Source: Dysgonomonas sp. 520
GTDB taxonomy: Bacteria; Bacteroidota; Bacteroidia; Bacteroidales; Dysgonomonadaceae
NCBI RefSeq assembly: GCF_010501095.1
Contig: NZ_QVMP01000003.1
Location: forward strand, 62,001 to 126,000
Direction of reading: 5' to 3'
Length of the DNA stretch: 64,000 nt
Shown here: positions 35,339 to 45,262 of the stretch, piece by piece
How positions within the stretch are numbered: position 1 is the stretch's first letter
Layout of the letters: every line of letters starts with the position of its first letter
The notes under the pieces: model-generated
Told to the model about the DNA's origin: nothing
Database searches by the model: none
The model's input: the letters and a program-made list of their open reading frames with translations, nothing else
Position numbers and translations under genes: made by a program

Positions 35339-36109
35339 ATGTTACCTAATCAGCGCAGAGAAAAAATATTAGAACTTATTAGAGAAGACGGACATGCCAA
35401 AGTATTGGATCTTAGTCGTATATTTAAAGTTACGGAAGTGACCATCAGGCAAGATCTTGAGCGTTTGGAGAAAGAAGGACTTATCAAACGGGAACATGGA
35501 GGTGCAATATTGGTTGATATTGATGCGGGGGTAAAAAACATAACTCTCCAGAATCAGAAGAATATGTCCGAAAAAATAGCAATAGCTACCAAAGCCATAT
35601 CTTACATAGAAAATGGAGATACCATTATTCTTGATTCCGGTTCGACGACTACCGAAATTGCAAAGCTACTTGTTGATTTTCAGAATATAACCGTTATTAC
35701 AAACGCATTAAATATAGCCTTGATACTAGGCGCACATCCTCATATAAACTTGATAGTAACCGGTGGTGAATTTAAAGCACCCACTCTCTCGCTTACCGGG
35801 CAAAAGGCTGCAGATTTCTTTTATAATCTGAACGTAGATAAATTGTTTCTGGCCACAGCGGGGATATCTCTCAAATCGGGACTCACATATCCCAGTATCA
35901 GTGATATATGCGTGAAAAGGGCAATGATAGAATCGGCGAACGAGGTGTATCTGGTTGCCGATTCAAGTAAGATTGGCCTTAATTCATTCGCAAGCCTTGG
36001 AGCCTTGTCTCTTATCAATTTACTTATCACAGACTCTAATATTTCGAAAGAGAACGAAGAGATATTGAAAAATAATGACATTGCCTACACCGTTGCAGAA
36101 TTAAGGTAG
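35339..36109 (+). CDS. DeoR-family sugar-phosphate-responsive regulator
   Basis: Transcriptional repressor of 256 residues. The N-terminal winged helix (MLPNQRREKILELIREDGHA, VTEVTIRQDLERLEKEGLIK, REHGGAIL) is the classic DeoR signature. The C-terminal effector domain is the ribose-5-phosphate-isomerase-like DeoRC fold, with DSGSTTTEIAKLL as the probable phosphate loop, VTNALNIALIL, GGEFK and LVADSSKIG. It lies 150 bp upstream of aptA, and the same operator precedes both genes. The likely effector is apulose 4-phosphate or a related sugar phosphate; this is inference from the pathway. Confidence 0.93.
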   Translation: MLPNQRREKILELIREDGHAKVLDLSRIFKVTEVTIRQDLERLEKEGLIKREHGGAILVDIDAGVKNITLQNQKNMSEKIAIATKAISYIENGDTIILDSGSTTTEIAKLLVDFQNITVITNALNIALILGAHPHINLIVTGGEFKAPTLSLTGQKAADFFYNLNVDKLFLATAGISLKSGLTYPSISDICVKRAMIESANEVYLVADSSKIGLNSFASLGALSLINLLITDSNISKENEEILKNNDIAYTVAELR

Positions 36110-36141
36110 TATTCCAATTCTATTTTTTCTCTTTTTTACCA

Positions 36142-36161
36142 AAACGAAAATAAACGAAAAA
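36142..36161. promoter_or_regulatory. Direct-repeat operator upstream of aptA
   Basis: AAACGAAAAT and AAACGAAAAA in tandem, identical over 18 bases with the site at 35251-35268. It ends 17 bp before the -33 element of the operon promoter. Confidence 0.65.
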
Positions 36162-36178
36162 ATATATTTACTTTTTCT

Positions 36179-36208
36179 TTTGTTTTATCTTTTCTATTTT
36201 TATATTTG
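36179..36208 (+). promoter_or_regulatory. Promoter of the apt operon
   Basis: TTTG (36179-36182), an 18-bp spacer and TATATTTG (36201-36208) fit the Bacteroidetes -33/-7 pattern, with the same spacing as the B12 operon promoter. The start codon is 51 bp downstream. Confidence 0.6.
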
Positions 36209-36259
36209 TGTTTGCTATTTCTTTCTTTAGGGATAGATTGAAACAAATATGAAATAAAA

Positions 36260-37105
36260 ATGATAGAAAAAAAAGAAATCGACAGATTAGAGCATACGGC
36301 AATCAAACTGAGAAAAAGGTTGCTTGAAGTAGTCTATAATGCAAAAGCCGGTCATATCGGAGGAGGTCTTTCTTCACTCAATATGCTTACCGCACTATAT
36401 TTTCACACATTAAATATTGATCCCCAACAACCCCAAAAAGAAAATCGTGACCGCTTCATCATGAGTAAAGGTCATTGTGTGGAAGCATTGTATTGTACCT
36501 TGGAAGGGCGAGGCTTCATCGCGCCTGAATTGCTCGATACTTATGGGAAATATGGAACATCCTTAGCCGGTCATCCTACCGTGAAAACTACTGGTGTAGA
36601 GGTGAATACAGGTGCTTTGGGACATGGCCTGTCCATTGGCGTGGGATTGAGTATTGCTGCTAAAATGGATAAAAAGGACTATAAAACTTATGTCTTGATG
36701 GGAGACGGAGAGCAAGGCGAAGGTTCGATCTACGAAGCGGCAATGTCAGCCAGTCATTACAAATTAGACAATCTTGTGGCAATTATCGACCGCAACGGAT
36801 TACAAATAAGCGATACGACGGAAAATGTGATGTCGCTGGAACCAATAGACGAGCGGTGGACTGCATTCGGTTGGGATGTTGTCGAGGTTGATGGAGATGA
36901 TATGGGAAGTATTGTGCAGGTATTGGATAATATTGATTTCGAAAATAAAAAACCGCATCTTATTATTTCCAAAACAACAAAGGGAAAAGGTATTTCCTGT
37001 ATGGAAAATATTTTGAAATGGCATCACGGCGTGCCTAATGAGAGTGAATATACACAAAGCATTGCGGAGCTTGAAGCATGTATTAACAATTACCAGACTA
37101 TATAA
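36260..37105 (+). CDS. aptA: Apulose-4-phosphate transketolase subunit A (N-terminal transketolase half)
   Basis: Thiamine diphosphate-binding half of a split transketolase, 281 residues. Motifs: AGHIGGGLSS near residue 30, MSKGHC, GALGHGLSIGVG and the TPP/Mg2+ site GDGEQGEGS at about 148-156 ending at IIDRNGLQISDTT. The partner half starts 5 bp after the stop. Split transketolases occur in several pathways. The link to a FGGY kinase and a fucose-isomerase-type enzyme in the same operon matches the D-apiose pathway described for Bacteroidetes, where AptAB transfers a two-carbon unit from apulose 4-phosphate and leaves dihydroxyacetone phosphate. Transketolase fold is near certain; the substrate is inference. 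Confidence 0.85.
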   Translation: MIEKKEIDRLEHTAIKLRKRLLEVVYNAKAGHIGGGLSSLNMLTALYFHTLNIDPQQPQKENRDRFIMSKGHCVEALYCTLEGRGFIAPELLDTYGKYGTSLAGHPTVKTTGVEVNTGALGHGLSIGVGLSIAAKMDKKDYKTYVLMGDGEQGEGSIYEAAMSASHYKLDNLVAIIDRNGLQISDTTENVMSLEPIDERWTAFGWDVVEVDGDDMGSIVQVLDNIDFENKKPHLIISKTTKGKGISCMENILKWHHGVPNESEYTQSIAELEACINNYQTI

Positions 37106-37110
37106 AAATA

Positions 37111-38055
37111 ATGAGCACAAATCAAACTATACCATGTCGTCAGAGTTTTACTCAAACTTTGTTGGAACTTGGAAAAAAAGATAAAAATATTGTTGCCGTA
37201 ACTTCCGACGCCAGAGGCTCGGTTACTTTGGGCGACTTTGCAAAAGAACTTCCGGAACAATTTGTAGAGGTTGGAATTGCCGAGCAAAATGCAGTTGGTG
37301 TAAGCGCAGGTTTGTCGATGGCAGGCAAAAAAGTTTTTGTTTGTGGTCCTGCCTGTTTTTATGTGGCTCGCAGTTTAGAGCAAGTGAAAGTAGACTTAGC
37401 GTACTCTAAAAATAACGTAAAAATATTGGGTGTAAGCGGTGGCGTAAGTTATGGCGCTTTAGGAGCCACACACCACAGTTTGCACGATATTGCAGTTCTT
37501 CGTACCTTTCCGGGCATGCAAATTGTTTTGCCTAGCGATGTTCGTCAGACAAAAAAGTTGGTAGAGCAATTGGTCGATTACGACCATCCTGTATATGTTC
37601 GTGTAGGGCGTAATGCCGTGCCGGATGTTTATGAAGATGATTCATTCGACTTTCAAATCGGAAAAGCAAATACGTTGATGGATGGAAACGACATAACCAT
37701 TATCGGTACGGGCGAAACAGTTTATCATTGCTACGAAGCAGGCAAAAGGCTTAAAACTCAGGGAGTGAATGCCCGTGTGATAGATATGCACACGCTAAAA
37801 CCTGCCGATACCGAAGCGATTTTGAAAGCTGCTCGTGAAACAGGAAAAATTATAACAGTGGAAGAGCACAGCATTTTCGGAGGACTGGGTGCGATTGTAT
37901 CCGAAACCGTAGTGCAAAATAACCCTGTTCCTGTAAAAATATTGGGTATACCTGACGAAAATGCAATACATGCCAAACCTTTGGAAATCTTCCATCATTA
38001 TGGAATTGATGCGGAAGGTATATATAACTCAGCGATTGAATTTTTGAAAAAATAA
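37111..38055 (+). CDS. aptB: Apulose-4-phosphate transketolase subunit B (C-terminal transketolase half)
   Basis: Pyrimidine-binding and C-terminal domains of the split transketolase, 314 residues. EVGIAEQNAVGVSAGLSMAG at about 52-71 carries the catalytic Glu that activates TPP. GATHHSLHDIAVLRTFPGM and LPSDVRQTKKLVEQL follow, then the C-terminal domain (VIDMHTLKPADTEAILKAA, VEEHSIFGGLGAIVSETV). With aptA it makes a complete enzyme of about 595 residues. Gap to aptA 5 bp and to the kinase 3 bp, so strict co-expression is expected. Confidence 0.85.
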   Translation: MSTNQTIPCRQSFTQTLLELGKKDKNIVAVTSDARGSVTLGDFAKELPEQFVEVGIAEQNAVGVSAGLSMAGKKVFVCGPACFYVARSLEQVKVDLAYSKNNVKILGVSGGVSYGALGATHHSLHDIAVLRTFPGMQIVLPSDVRQTKKLVEQLVDYDHPVYVRVGRNAVPDVYEDDSFDFQIGKANTLMDGNDITIIGTGETVYHCYEAGKRLKTQGVNARVIDMHTLKPADTEAILKAARETGKIITVEEHSIFGGLGAIVSETVVQNNPVPVKILGIPDENAIHAKPLEIFHHYGIDAEGIYNSAIEFLKK

Positions 38056-38058
38056 TTT

Positions 38059-39555
38059 ATGAAAAAGCATTATATCATATCTATCGACCAGAGTACGTCG
38101 GCTACTAAGGCGGTATTGTTCAACGATAAATGTGAATCACTTTATCGGGCTACTATACATCACGAGCAATACTATCCCAAACCGGGGTGGGTGGAGCATG
38201 ATGCGGAAGAAATCTACGCCAACACTGTTGAGACGGTGAAAAAGGTAGTAGAAAGTGGAAAGATAGATGCAGATGGTATATGCTCTGTTGCTATAACCAA
38301 TCAACGGGAGACTGCGGTAGTTTGGAATAAAGAAACCGGTAAGCCTGTCTATCGTGCCGTTGTATGGCAGTGTCAGCGTGGAGCCGACATTTGTGCCAAA
38401 CTCGTGGAGCAAGGTTATTCCGAAAAAATAAAAAAGAAGAGTGGCTTAATTATCGATCCTTACTTTTCAGCTAGCGGTATTCAGTGGATATTAGACAATG
38501 TGGAAGGCGCACGTTCGCTGGCTGAACAAGGAAAACTATTGGCAGGAACCATAGATTCGTGGTTGTTGTGGAAACTGACCGACGGGAAAGTGCATGCAAC
38601 GGATTATACCAATGCTTCCCGCACATTACTGTTCAATATTCATACCTTAGACTGGGATGATGAATTGCTCGATCTTTTCACTATACCACGTTCTATGATG
38701 CCTGATGCAAAACCTTGTGACTCGGTTTTCGGGGAAAGTACTGTCGACGGGATTTTTACTCAACCGGTAGTGATTGCCGGAATATTGGGCGATTCGCATG
38801 GTGCGCTTGCCGGACAAATGTGCTTTGACCCCGGCATGGGCAAAAGTACTTACGGAACAGGCTCTTCGGTAATGGTCAATATCGGAGAAAAACCTATTGT
38901 GGCTCCCGGCGGACTGGTAACGTCTGTTGGTTTTGCCGCTCATGGTAAAGTGTATTATGCATACGAAGGAAATATTCATTGCACGGGTGCAACAATTAAA
39001 TGGCTGGAAGAAAAACTGAATCTTATCAATAGTGCTTCCGAGGTGGAAGCCTTCGCCACAAGTATTCCTGATAATGGAGGTGTCTATTTCGTGCCTGCTT
39101 TTGCGGGGTTGAGTGCTCCCTGGTGGAATTCGCAGGCAAAGGCTATGATTCATGGAATGACTCTCGGCACAGGAAAGGCTCATGTTGTGAGGGCTGCACT
39201 TGAGGCGATTGCTTATCAGGTGAAAGACCTTGTTGATTTGATGACCATACAGGCAGGAATATCCCTGAAAGAACTGCGTGTTGACGGAGGTCCTACTAAA
39301 AATCATTTTCTGATGCAGTTTCAAAGCGATATGCTTGATGCAACCATCAATTGCTCCAACATAGAGGAGGCTTCGGCACTAGGTGCAGCGGTGATGAATG
39401 GTTTGGCACAAGGTGTATGGAAATCGTTGGAGGAAGTTGCTGCCCTTAGATGCGACGACCGCATCATCACTCCGAAAATGGATGAAGAAACCAGAGAGAT
39501 GCTATATTCAGGCTGGATAAGAGCGATAGGCATGATTCAGAAAAGCACAAACTAA
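38059..39555 (+). CDS. aplK: FGGY-family kinase, probable D-apulose kinase
   Basis: ATP-dependent carbohydrate kinase of 498 residues. FGGY blocks: ISIDQSTSATKAVLF at the N-terminus, TNQRETAVVWNKETGKPVYR (glycerol-kinase-like), GILGDSHGALAGQMCFDPGM, KSTYGTGSSVMVNIG and LRVDGGPTKNHFLMQFQSDM. Overall similarity to glycerol kinase is strong, but the GDSHGALAGQ segment departs from the GDQQAALFGQ of GlpK, and no glycerol uptake or dehydrogenase gene is near. Between a split transketolase and a fucose-isomerase-type enzyme, apulose kinase is the better reading. It starts 3 bp after aptB. Confidence 0.8.
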   Translation: MKKHYIISIDQSTSATKAVLFNDKCESLYRATIHHEQYYPKPGWVEHDAEEIYANTVETVKKVVESGKIDADGICSVAITNQRETAVVWNKETGKPVYRAVVWQCQRGADICAKLVEQGYSEKIKKKSGLIIDPYFSASGIQWILDNVEGARSLAEQGKLLAGTIDSWLLWKLTDGKVHATDYTNASRTLLFNIHTLDWDDELLDLFTIPRSMMPDAKPCDSVFGESTVDGIFTQPVVIAGILGDSHGALAGQMCFDPGMGKSTYGTGSSVMVNIGEKPIVAPGGLVTSVGFAAHGKVYYAYEGNIHCTGATIKWLEEKLNLINSASEVEAFATSIPDNGGVYFVPAFAGLSAPWWNSQAKAMIHGMTLGTGKAHVVRAALEAIAYQVKDLVDLMTIQAGISLKELRVDGGPTKNHFLMQFQSDMLDATINCSNIEEASALGAAVMNGLAQGVWKSLEEVAALRCDDRIITPKMDEETREMLYSGWIRAIGMIQKSTN

Positions 39556-39607
39556 ATATCAATTAGAAATCCGACTTAAAAAAACATATCATTAAAAATT
39601 AACTATC

Positions 39608-41029
39608 ATGAAGAACAAGAAAATAACATTTGGAATAATACTGGCTACACGCAGCTATTTCAATTCGGCTTTGGCTAAAGACGTTCGCGCGACATTGACA
39701 AAAGTCTTAACCGAGAATAACTACGACTATGTTATACTAGACGAAGAAGATACTCCGACAGGTTCGGGTAGTATCGAAACCCGTGAGGACGGAATCAAAT
39801 GTGCCGAACTTTTCAAAAAGAACCGTGAAAGGATTGATGGTATTATTGTTACCCTTCCTAACTTTGGTTTTGAAATAGGTATTATCAATGCCATTCAACT
39901 AGCCAACCTGAATGTTCCTATTCTTGTTCAGGCATGTGACGATGATAATGATAAGGTAGACTTAGACAATCGTCGTGATGCTTTCTGCGGCAAGTTGTCT
40001 GTTTGCAACAATTTGTATCAGTATGGTATTCCGTTCACAGATACAACATTGCATACCTATTCTATAAACAGCCCGTTGCTTTTGGAAGATATCAACCGTT
40101 TTGCAGCTATTTGTAGAGTAGTGAATAACGTTAGAGGAGCACGTATCGGTGCTATCGGCGCTCGTCCTGCGGGATTCCAGACAGTTCGTGCGTCTGAGAA
40201 AATTCTTCAACGTACAGGAATAACTGTTGTTCCGGTCGATTTATCTGAAATTCTGGGCATGGCCGATGCTATTGCCGACGATGATAATATGCTTCTCAAC
40301 CGGGTTAAGGAGATACACGGCTATGCGCTTGTTCCGGGTGGATATGAGAAAAAATTGTTGAAACAGGCAAAATTCGGTTTGGCTGTGGAAAAATGGATAG
40401 CGGCAAACGATATTGATGCTGTGGCTATTCAATGTTGGGATTCGTTGCAGGCAAATTATGGTTGTGCAGCTTGTGTAACGATGAGTATGTTGGGCGACAA
40501 ACTGATTCCGAGTGCTTGCGAAGTGGATATTGCCGGAGCAATTTCTATGTATGTGCTGACTCTTGCCTCAGGAAACGCTTCCGCTATTGTAGATTGGAAC
40601 AATAATTTTGCAGAAGATCGCAACAAATGTGTATGTACGCACTGCGGAAACTTCCCGAAAAGTTTCGTTAAGAACGACCTGAAATTGGGTAATCTGGGAG
40701 TGTTGAGCCGTACGATGGGAACCGAAAATACATTCGGAGCCGTATTGGCTAAGGTTACAAGTGGGCCGTTCACTTATTTCAGAATTTCAACCGATGATAC
40801 CAAAGGCATTATCAAATCATATTTGGGAGAAGGCAACATCACTGACGATCCTTACGCAATGGATGGTTGCATCGCCGTGACGGAAGTTCCTAATCTCCAG
40901 AATTTGATGAAATATATGTGTAAGAACGGATTTGAACATCATGTGGCAATGTGTCGAGGCAATGTTCAGGATATTGTTTTCGAGGCCGTTGAAACATATT
41001 TGGGCTGGGATATTTACAAACACGATTAA
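39608..41029 (+). CDS. apsI: L-fucose-isomerase-fold enzyme, probable D-apiose isomerase
   Basis: 473 residues, of the L-fucose/L-arabinose isomerase fold. N-terminal Rossmann-type domains (KITFGIILATRSYFNSALAK, GIIVTLPNFGFEIGIINAIQ, PVDLSEILGMADAIADDDN), then AVAIQCWDSLQANYGCAACV and ACEVDIAGAISMYVLTLASG around the metal site (Glu in CEVD and the Asp of IVDWNN are candidates), and a C-terminal FucI-like domain (TYFRISTDDTKGIIKSYLGE). Several Cys residues in VCTHCGNFPK are unusual. As the first pathway step it would convert D-apiose to D-apulose. The gap to aplK is 52 bp and a terminator follows. Substrate is inferred from operon content. Confidence 0.8.
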   Translation: MKNKKITFGIILATRSYFNSALAKDVRATLTKVLTENNYDYVILDEEDTPTGSGSIETREDGIKCAELFKKNRERIDGIIVTLPNFGFEIGIINAIQLANLNVPILVQACDDDNDKVDLDNRRDAFCGKLSVCNNLYQYGIPFTDTTLHTYSINSPLLLEDINRFAAICRVVNNVRGARIGAIGARPAGFQTVRASEKILQRTGITVVPVDLSEILGMADAIADDDNMLLNRVKEIHGYALVPGGYEKKLLKQAKFGLAVEKWIAANDIDAVAIQCWDSLQANYGCAACVTMSMLGDKLIPSACEVDIAGAISMYVLTLASGNASAIVDWNNNFAEDRNKCVCTHCGNFPKSFVKNDLKLGNLGVLSRTMGTENTFGAVLAKVTSGPFTYFRISTDDTKGIIKSYLGEGNITDDPYAMDGCIAVTEVPNLQNLMKYMCKNGFEHHVAMCRGNVQDIVFEAVETYLGWDIYKHD

Positions 41030-41052
41030 TTTTGACGAATAGTTAGGAGGGG

Positions 41053-41092
41053 TGTGTCAGATGTAATTTTTTTTGACACATCTCTTTTTTTT
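41053..41092 (+). terminator. Intrinsic terminator of the apt operon
   Basis: TGTGTCA (41053-41059) pairs with TGACACA (41074-41080), followed by TCTCTTTTTTTTG. It lies 23 bp after the apsI stop. The remaining gap to 41302 holds no gene that I can see. Confidence 0.7.
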
Positions 41093-41302
41093 GTTTACGG
41101 CTAATGCTGTCAGTATTAGTGTTCCTTATAATAAATCAACAATTCAATACATCGCTACAAATGAATCAAATAACGCTTTTGCTCGATAAATAAATAGCTA
41201 ATTGATAGTTGTTTTGCTAAATACCACGATTCGTAGCCAGGGACTGCTTCATCGTTATTTCTTTTTTATCTATTGATTATTTGTCATAAGTGTATTTTCA
41301 GA

Positions 41303-42172
41303 TTATTTCATTTGATCGAAACCTTCGCCATAAACACCTCTGGTATTGGTTTGAGAAATAAATGCCTTTTCGTCTATGCTGCGTATCATTCGGAATATAT
41401 CGACCGACTCGGAGCGTTTCGCCAGAAGTATGATCACCTTCGTCGATTTTTTCGTATACCACCCCGTTCCATCAAGCACTGTGCAGCCTCTTTTAAGTTC
41501 CTTGTTGATAGCATCAGCTATGATTTCGTATTTTTCGGAGAAAATAAGAAATTGCACCGATTGACGGAATCCATTGATAACCATATCAATAACATAGGTC
41601 ATCACGGCCATTACGATAAGTCCGGCTACAATTTTGTTATAATCTTGGGAAACGAAATAGGATGAACAAATAATAGTTAAATCACACAGCATCATTCCCC
41701 GCCCAAAAGTTAGGCTCTTATATTTATTTATTATCGCAACAATAATGTCCGTTCCGCCTGTGCTGCCATTTACACTGAACACCAAACCTATGCCGGCTCC
41801 GCACATCATCCCTCCGATAACACCCGAAAGAAGAGGTTCTTCCTCAATCAGAGGCTCGGTTATAATGTGTCGGGCAATAGTGAGAAACAAAGTTAAGACA
41901 ACAACACTGTACAATGTTTTGACGATAAACTTAAATCCCAAAACCTTGAAAGCCAGAAGCAGAAGTACGCAATTCACCACAAAAAAAACATTTTGCAGTT
42001 GAATGACTCCTTTTGTGCTGTATTCTACAAGTAAGGCAATACCGGTCAGTCCTCCGGTTACGATTCCTCCCGGCTTGATGAAGCCAATAAGGCCAATCGC
42101 ATACAAAGCAAGACCAAGTGTCATAGTCACATAGTCTCGCCAATAAAAATCTTTCAGATATTTCGTAGGCAT
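41303..42172 (-). CDS. YitT family membrane protein (DUF161 plus DUF2179)
   Basis: 289 residues. Five to six membrane helices with the YitT hallmarks GFIKPGGIVTGGLTGIALLV and FSVNGSTGGTDIIVAIINKY, which are internal repeats of the DUF161 domain. The C-terminal soluble DUF2179 domain has KRGCTVLDGTGWYTKKSTKV and VDIFRMIRSIDEKAFISQTN, the usual ligand-like fold. Function is not established; a small-molecule exporter or sensor has been suggested for the family. It follows leuS with a 14-bp gap on the same strand, so it is probably in the leuS transcript. Confidence 0.9.
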   Translation of the reverse strand: MPTKYLKDFYWRDYVTMTLGLALYAIGLIGFIKPGGIVTGGLTGIALLVEYSTKGVIQLQNVFFVVNCVLLLLAFKVLGFKFIVKTLYSVVVLTLFLTIARHIITEPLIEEEPLLSGVIGGMMCGAGIGLVFSVNGSTGGTDIIVAIINKYKSLTFGRGMMLCDLTIICSSYFVSQDYNKIVAGLIVMAVMTYVIDMVINGFRQSVQFLIFSEKYEIIADAINKELKRGCTVLDGTGWYTKKSTKVIILLAKRSESVDIFRMIRSIDEKAFISQTNTRGVYGEGFDQMK

Positions 42173-42186
42173 TCCGGTAGCTGTTT

Positions 42187-44988
42187 TTATAATACTATAT
42201 TCACAATTTTCTTAGGAACTATAATCACCTTTTTCGGAGTTTTTCCGTCCATCCATCTGGCTGAACTTTCGTGAGCCAATACTGTTTTTTCAATTTCGTC
42301 ATTGCTGGCGTCGGCGGCAAATTCGATGTTGAAACGCGCCTTTCCGTTGAAAGAAATTGTATAGTTGATCACATCTTCCACCAAATGCTCCTCGTTATAG
42401 GCAGGCCATTGTGCATCGCAAACGGTAGAGTTGTTGCCTAAACTATGCCACAAATCTTCGGCAATGTGTGGCGCAAACGGAGAAATGACAATGACTAATT
42501 CTTGCAAGATTGCTCTTTTATTGCATTTCAATGCTGTCAATTCGTTTACGCATATCATTGAGGCAGAAACAGATGTGTTGAAAGAGAAATTCTCAATATC
42601 ATGAGAAATTTTCTTTATCAGTTTATGCAATGCTTTCAGTTCCTCTTTTGTTGGAGCATCGTCCGAAACAGAGAATTCTTCTCCTTTATAAAATAAATTC
42701 CAGAATTTGCGCAAGAAACGGTGAACCCCGTCAATACCGTTCATGTCCCAAGGTTTTGACTGCTCTAATGGTCCAAGGAACATTTCGTAGAGGCGCAATG
42801 TGTCTGCTCCATACTTTTCAACTATATCATCGGGATTCACTACATTGTGATAAGATTTTGACATCTTTTCAACAGTGTATCCGCAGATGTATTTTCCATC
42901 TTCAAGAATGAACTCGGCGGTGGCAAATTCAGGTCGCCAAGCCTTGAATTTATCCAAATCGAGAACGTCATTGTCTACGATATTCACATCCACATGAATT
43001 TCTGTAGTTTCATATTGATCTTTAAGATTCAAAGACACAAATTTGTTTGTTCCATTGATACGGTAAACAAAATTGCTCCGTCCCTGAATCATTCCCTGAT
43101 TTATCAATTTCTTGAAAGGCTCGTCTTCGCACGAAATGCCTACATCGTACAAGAACTTATCCCAGAAGCGACTGTAAATTAAGTGTCCTGTGGCGTGTTC
43201 GGTTCCACCGATGTAAAGGTCTACATTTCTCCAATATTCGTCCTTGTCTTTCGCTACTAATGCCTCCTCGTTGTGCGGGTCCATATAGCGCAAGTAATAT
43301 GCAGAAGATCCGGCAAATCCGGGCATCGTGTTCAGTTCTAACGGGAAGATGGTTTCGTCGTTTATTTCCGATTTGTCAACAACTTTATTGTTCACTGCGT
43401 CCCATGCCCATTTTGTAGCGTTGCCCAATGGCGGTTCACCTGTTTCGGTGGGTAAAAACTTGTCCACTTCCGGCAATTCCAAAGGCAAACAATTTTCAGG
43501 TAACATATAAGGAATATCGCCTTTGTAGTATACAGGAAAAGGCTCTCCCCAATAGCGTTGACGAGAGAAAATGGCATCACGCAAACGGTAATTTGTTTTT
43601 ACTCGTCCGATACCTGCGTCCTTGATATATTCTTTAGCTTTCTCAATAGCTTCTTTTACAGTCAGTCCGTTCAAGAAGTCAGAGTTCATCACAATTCCTT
43701 CTTTAGCATCGAAACTTTCTTCCGACACATCACAACCTTCAATCAACGGAATGATCGGCAGATTGAAGTGCTTTGCAAACGCATAGTCACGGCTGTCGTG
43801 AGCAGGGACAGCCATAATAGCACCTGTTCCGTATCCTGCCAATACATAGTCGGCAATCCAGATTGGGATTTCTTTTCCGTTCAACGGATTAATGGCATAG
43901 GAACCGGAGAAAACGCCGGTTATTTTCTTATCAGCCATGCGTTCACGCTCGGTGCGTTTTTTGGTCGCGGCAATGTATGCGTCCACCTCAGCTTTTTGAT
44001 CCGGTGTGGTCAGTTTTTCTACATATTCGCTTTCAGGAGCAAGAACCATAAATGTTACTCCAAAAACAGTGTCGGCTCGGGTCGTGAAGATTTCCAAACA
44101 AACATCAGAGTCTTTCACTTTAAATTGCATTTCCGCACCTTCCGATCGTCCGATCCAGTTGCGTTGAGTTTCTTTGATTGATTCGGTCCAGTCTATTTTG
44201 TCCAAACCGTCGAGCAGGCGTTGAGCATAAGCCGAAACACGCAAGCACCACTGACGCATTTTTTTCTGTTCAACAGGGTATCCTCCACGCTCCGAAAGAC
44301 CGTTGATGACCTCGTCATTAGCCAAAACAGTGCCCAATGCAGCACACCAGTTCACCATAGTTTCGCCCAGATAAGCAATACGGTAGTTCAGCAATATTTC
44401 TTGTTGCTCTTGTTCTGATTTAGATTTCCATTCTTCGGCAGTGAAAGATAATTCCTCGCCACAGGCAATGTTCATATCTTTCGCACCTTGCATTTCAAAA
44501 ACGCTGATCAATTCTTCTATCGGGCGAGCTTGCTGCTCGTCGTAGCAATAATATGAATTGAACATTTTGATGAATGCCCATTGTGTCCATTTATAATATA
44601 TTGGTTCGGAAGTCCGTATCTCACGACTCCAATCGAAAGAAAAACCGATTTTGTCCAGTTGCTCCCTGTACCGGTCTATGTTCTGATTGGTGGTTATGGC
44701 AGGATGCTGTCCTGTTTGTATGGCATATTGTTCGGCCGGAAGCCCGTAGGCATCGTAACCCATTGGGTGTAAAACGTTAAAGCCTTGCAAACGTTTATGG
44801 CGAGAAAAGATGTCGGACGCAATGTAACCGAGAGGATGACCAACGTGCAACCCTGCTCCCGACGGATAAGGGAACATATCGAGCACATAATATTTTTTCT
44901 TGTTTTTGTCTTCGGTTACTTTATAAATATTGTTTTCTTCCCAATATTTCTGCCAGCGTTTTTCTATTTCCTTAAAATTGTATTCCAT
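42187..44988 (-). CDS. leuS: Leucyl-tRNA synthetase
   Basis: Class I aminoacyl-tRNA synthetase of 933 residues. HIGH motif in [17 protein letters not shown] near residue 40, a CP1 editing domain in the middle ([31 protein letters not shown] with the editing-site Thr-rich and Asp-containing loops), KMSKS in [18 protein letters not shown] and a C-terminal anticodon-binding and extension domain ending at [15 protein letters not shown]. Normal in all respects. Confidence 0.98.
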   Translation of the reverse strand: MEYNFKEIEKRWQKYWEENNIYKVTEDKNKKKYYVLDMFPYPSGAGLHVGHPLGYIASDIFSRHKRLQGFNVLHPMGYDAYGLPAEQYAIQTGQHPAITTNQNIDRYREQLDKIGFSFDWSREIRTSEPIYYKWTQWAFIKMFNSYYCYDEQQARPIEELISVFEMQGAKDMNIACGEELSFTAEEWKSKSEQEQQEILLNYRIAYLGETMVNWCAALGTVLANDEVINGLSERGGYPVEQKKMRQWCLRVSAYAQRLLDGLDKIDWTESIKETQRNWIGRSEGAEMQFKVKDSDVCLEIFTTRADTVFGVTFMVLAPESEYVEKLTTPDQKAEVDAYIAATKKRTERERMADKKITGVFSGSYAINPLNGKEIPIWIADYVLAGYGTGAIMAVPAHDSRDYAFAKHFNLPIIPLIEGCDVSEESFDAKEGIVMNSDFLNGLTVKEAIEKAKEYIKDAGIGRVKTNYRLRDAIFSRQRYWGEPFPVYYKGDIPYMLPENCLPLELPEVDKFLPTETGEPPLGNATKWAWDAVNNKVVDKSEINDETIFPLELNTMPGFAGSSAYYLRYMDPHNEEALVAKDKDEYWRNVDLYIGGTEHATGHLIYSRFWDKFLYDVGISCEDEPFKKLINQGMIQGRSNFVYRINGTNKFVSLNLKDQYETTEIHVDVNIVDNDVLDLDKFKAWRPEFATAEFILEDGKYICGYTVEKMSKSYHNVVNPDDIVEKYGADTLRLYEMFLGPLEQSKPWDMNGIDGVHRFLRKFWNLFYKGEEFSVSDDAPTKEELKALHKLIKKISHDIENFSFNTSVSASMICVNELTALKCNKRAILQELVIVISPFAPHIAEDLWHSLGNNSTVCDAQWPAYNEEHLVEDVINYTISFNGKARFNIEFAADASNDEIEKTVLAHESSARWMDGKTPKKVIIVPKKIVNIVL

Positions 44989-45018
44989 AACGTTTTATGC
45001 TATTTTTTTTTGAATGTG

Positions 45019-45026
45019 CAAAGTTA
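45019..45026 (-). promoter_or_regulatory. -7 element for leuS
   Basis: TAACTTTG on the minus strand matches TAnnTTTG, 30 bp before the leuS start. No TTTG at a proper distance was found upstream. Confidence 0.45.
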
Positions 45027-45262
45027 GTCATTTCTTTGGATTTTGAGCATAGAAAATATCAGCTAAACTATTAAGTTAAATTTTCAATAAAAGTGAACAA
45101 AAATGTAATACTTTTTGTTATTAATTAAGAATTTTTAAACATCTTTGTAGTCTGAAAGGGGATTGTTCGGTTACAAGTCTTTTTATAACTATGCTAAGCA
45201 TCTTTAATTGAATTTCTTAAGATGTGATTTTGATAAAATTATTATACTCTCATAAAAAAACA

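Noticed and set aside
36260..38055. Sulfoquinovose sulfo-transketolase pathway (split transketolase)
   Set aside because: That pathway has no FGGY kinase and uses different isomerases; nothing nearby handles sulfonates.
38059..39555. Glycerol kinase (glpK)
   Set aside because: General similarity is high, but the GDSHGALAGQ segment differs and no glycerol genes are near, while the operon fits apulose kinase.
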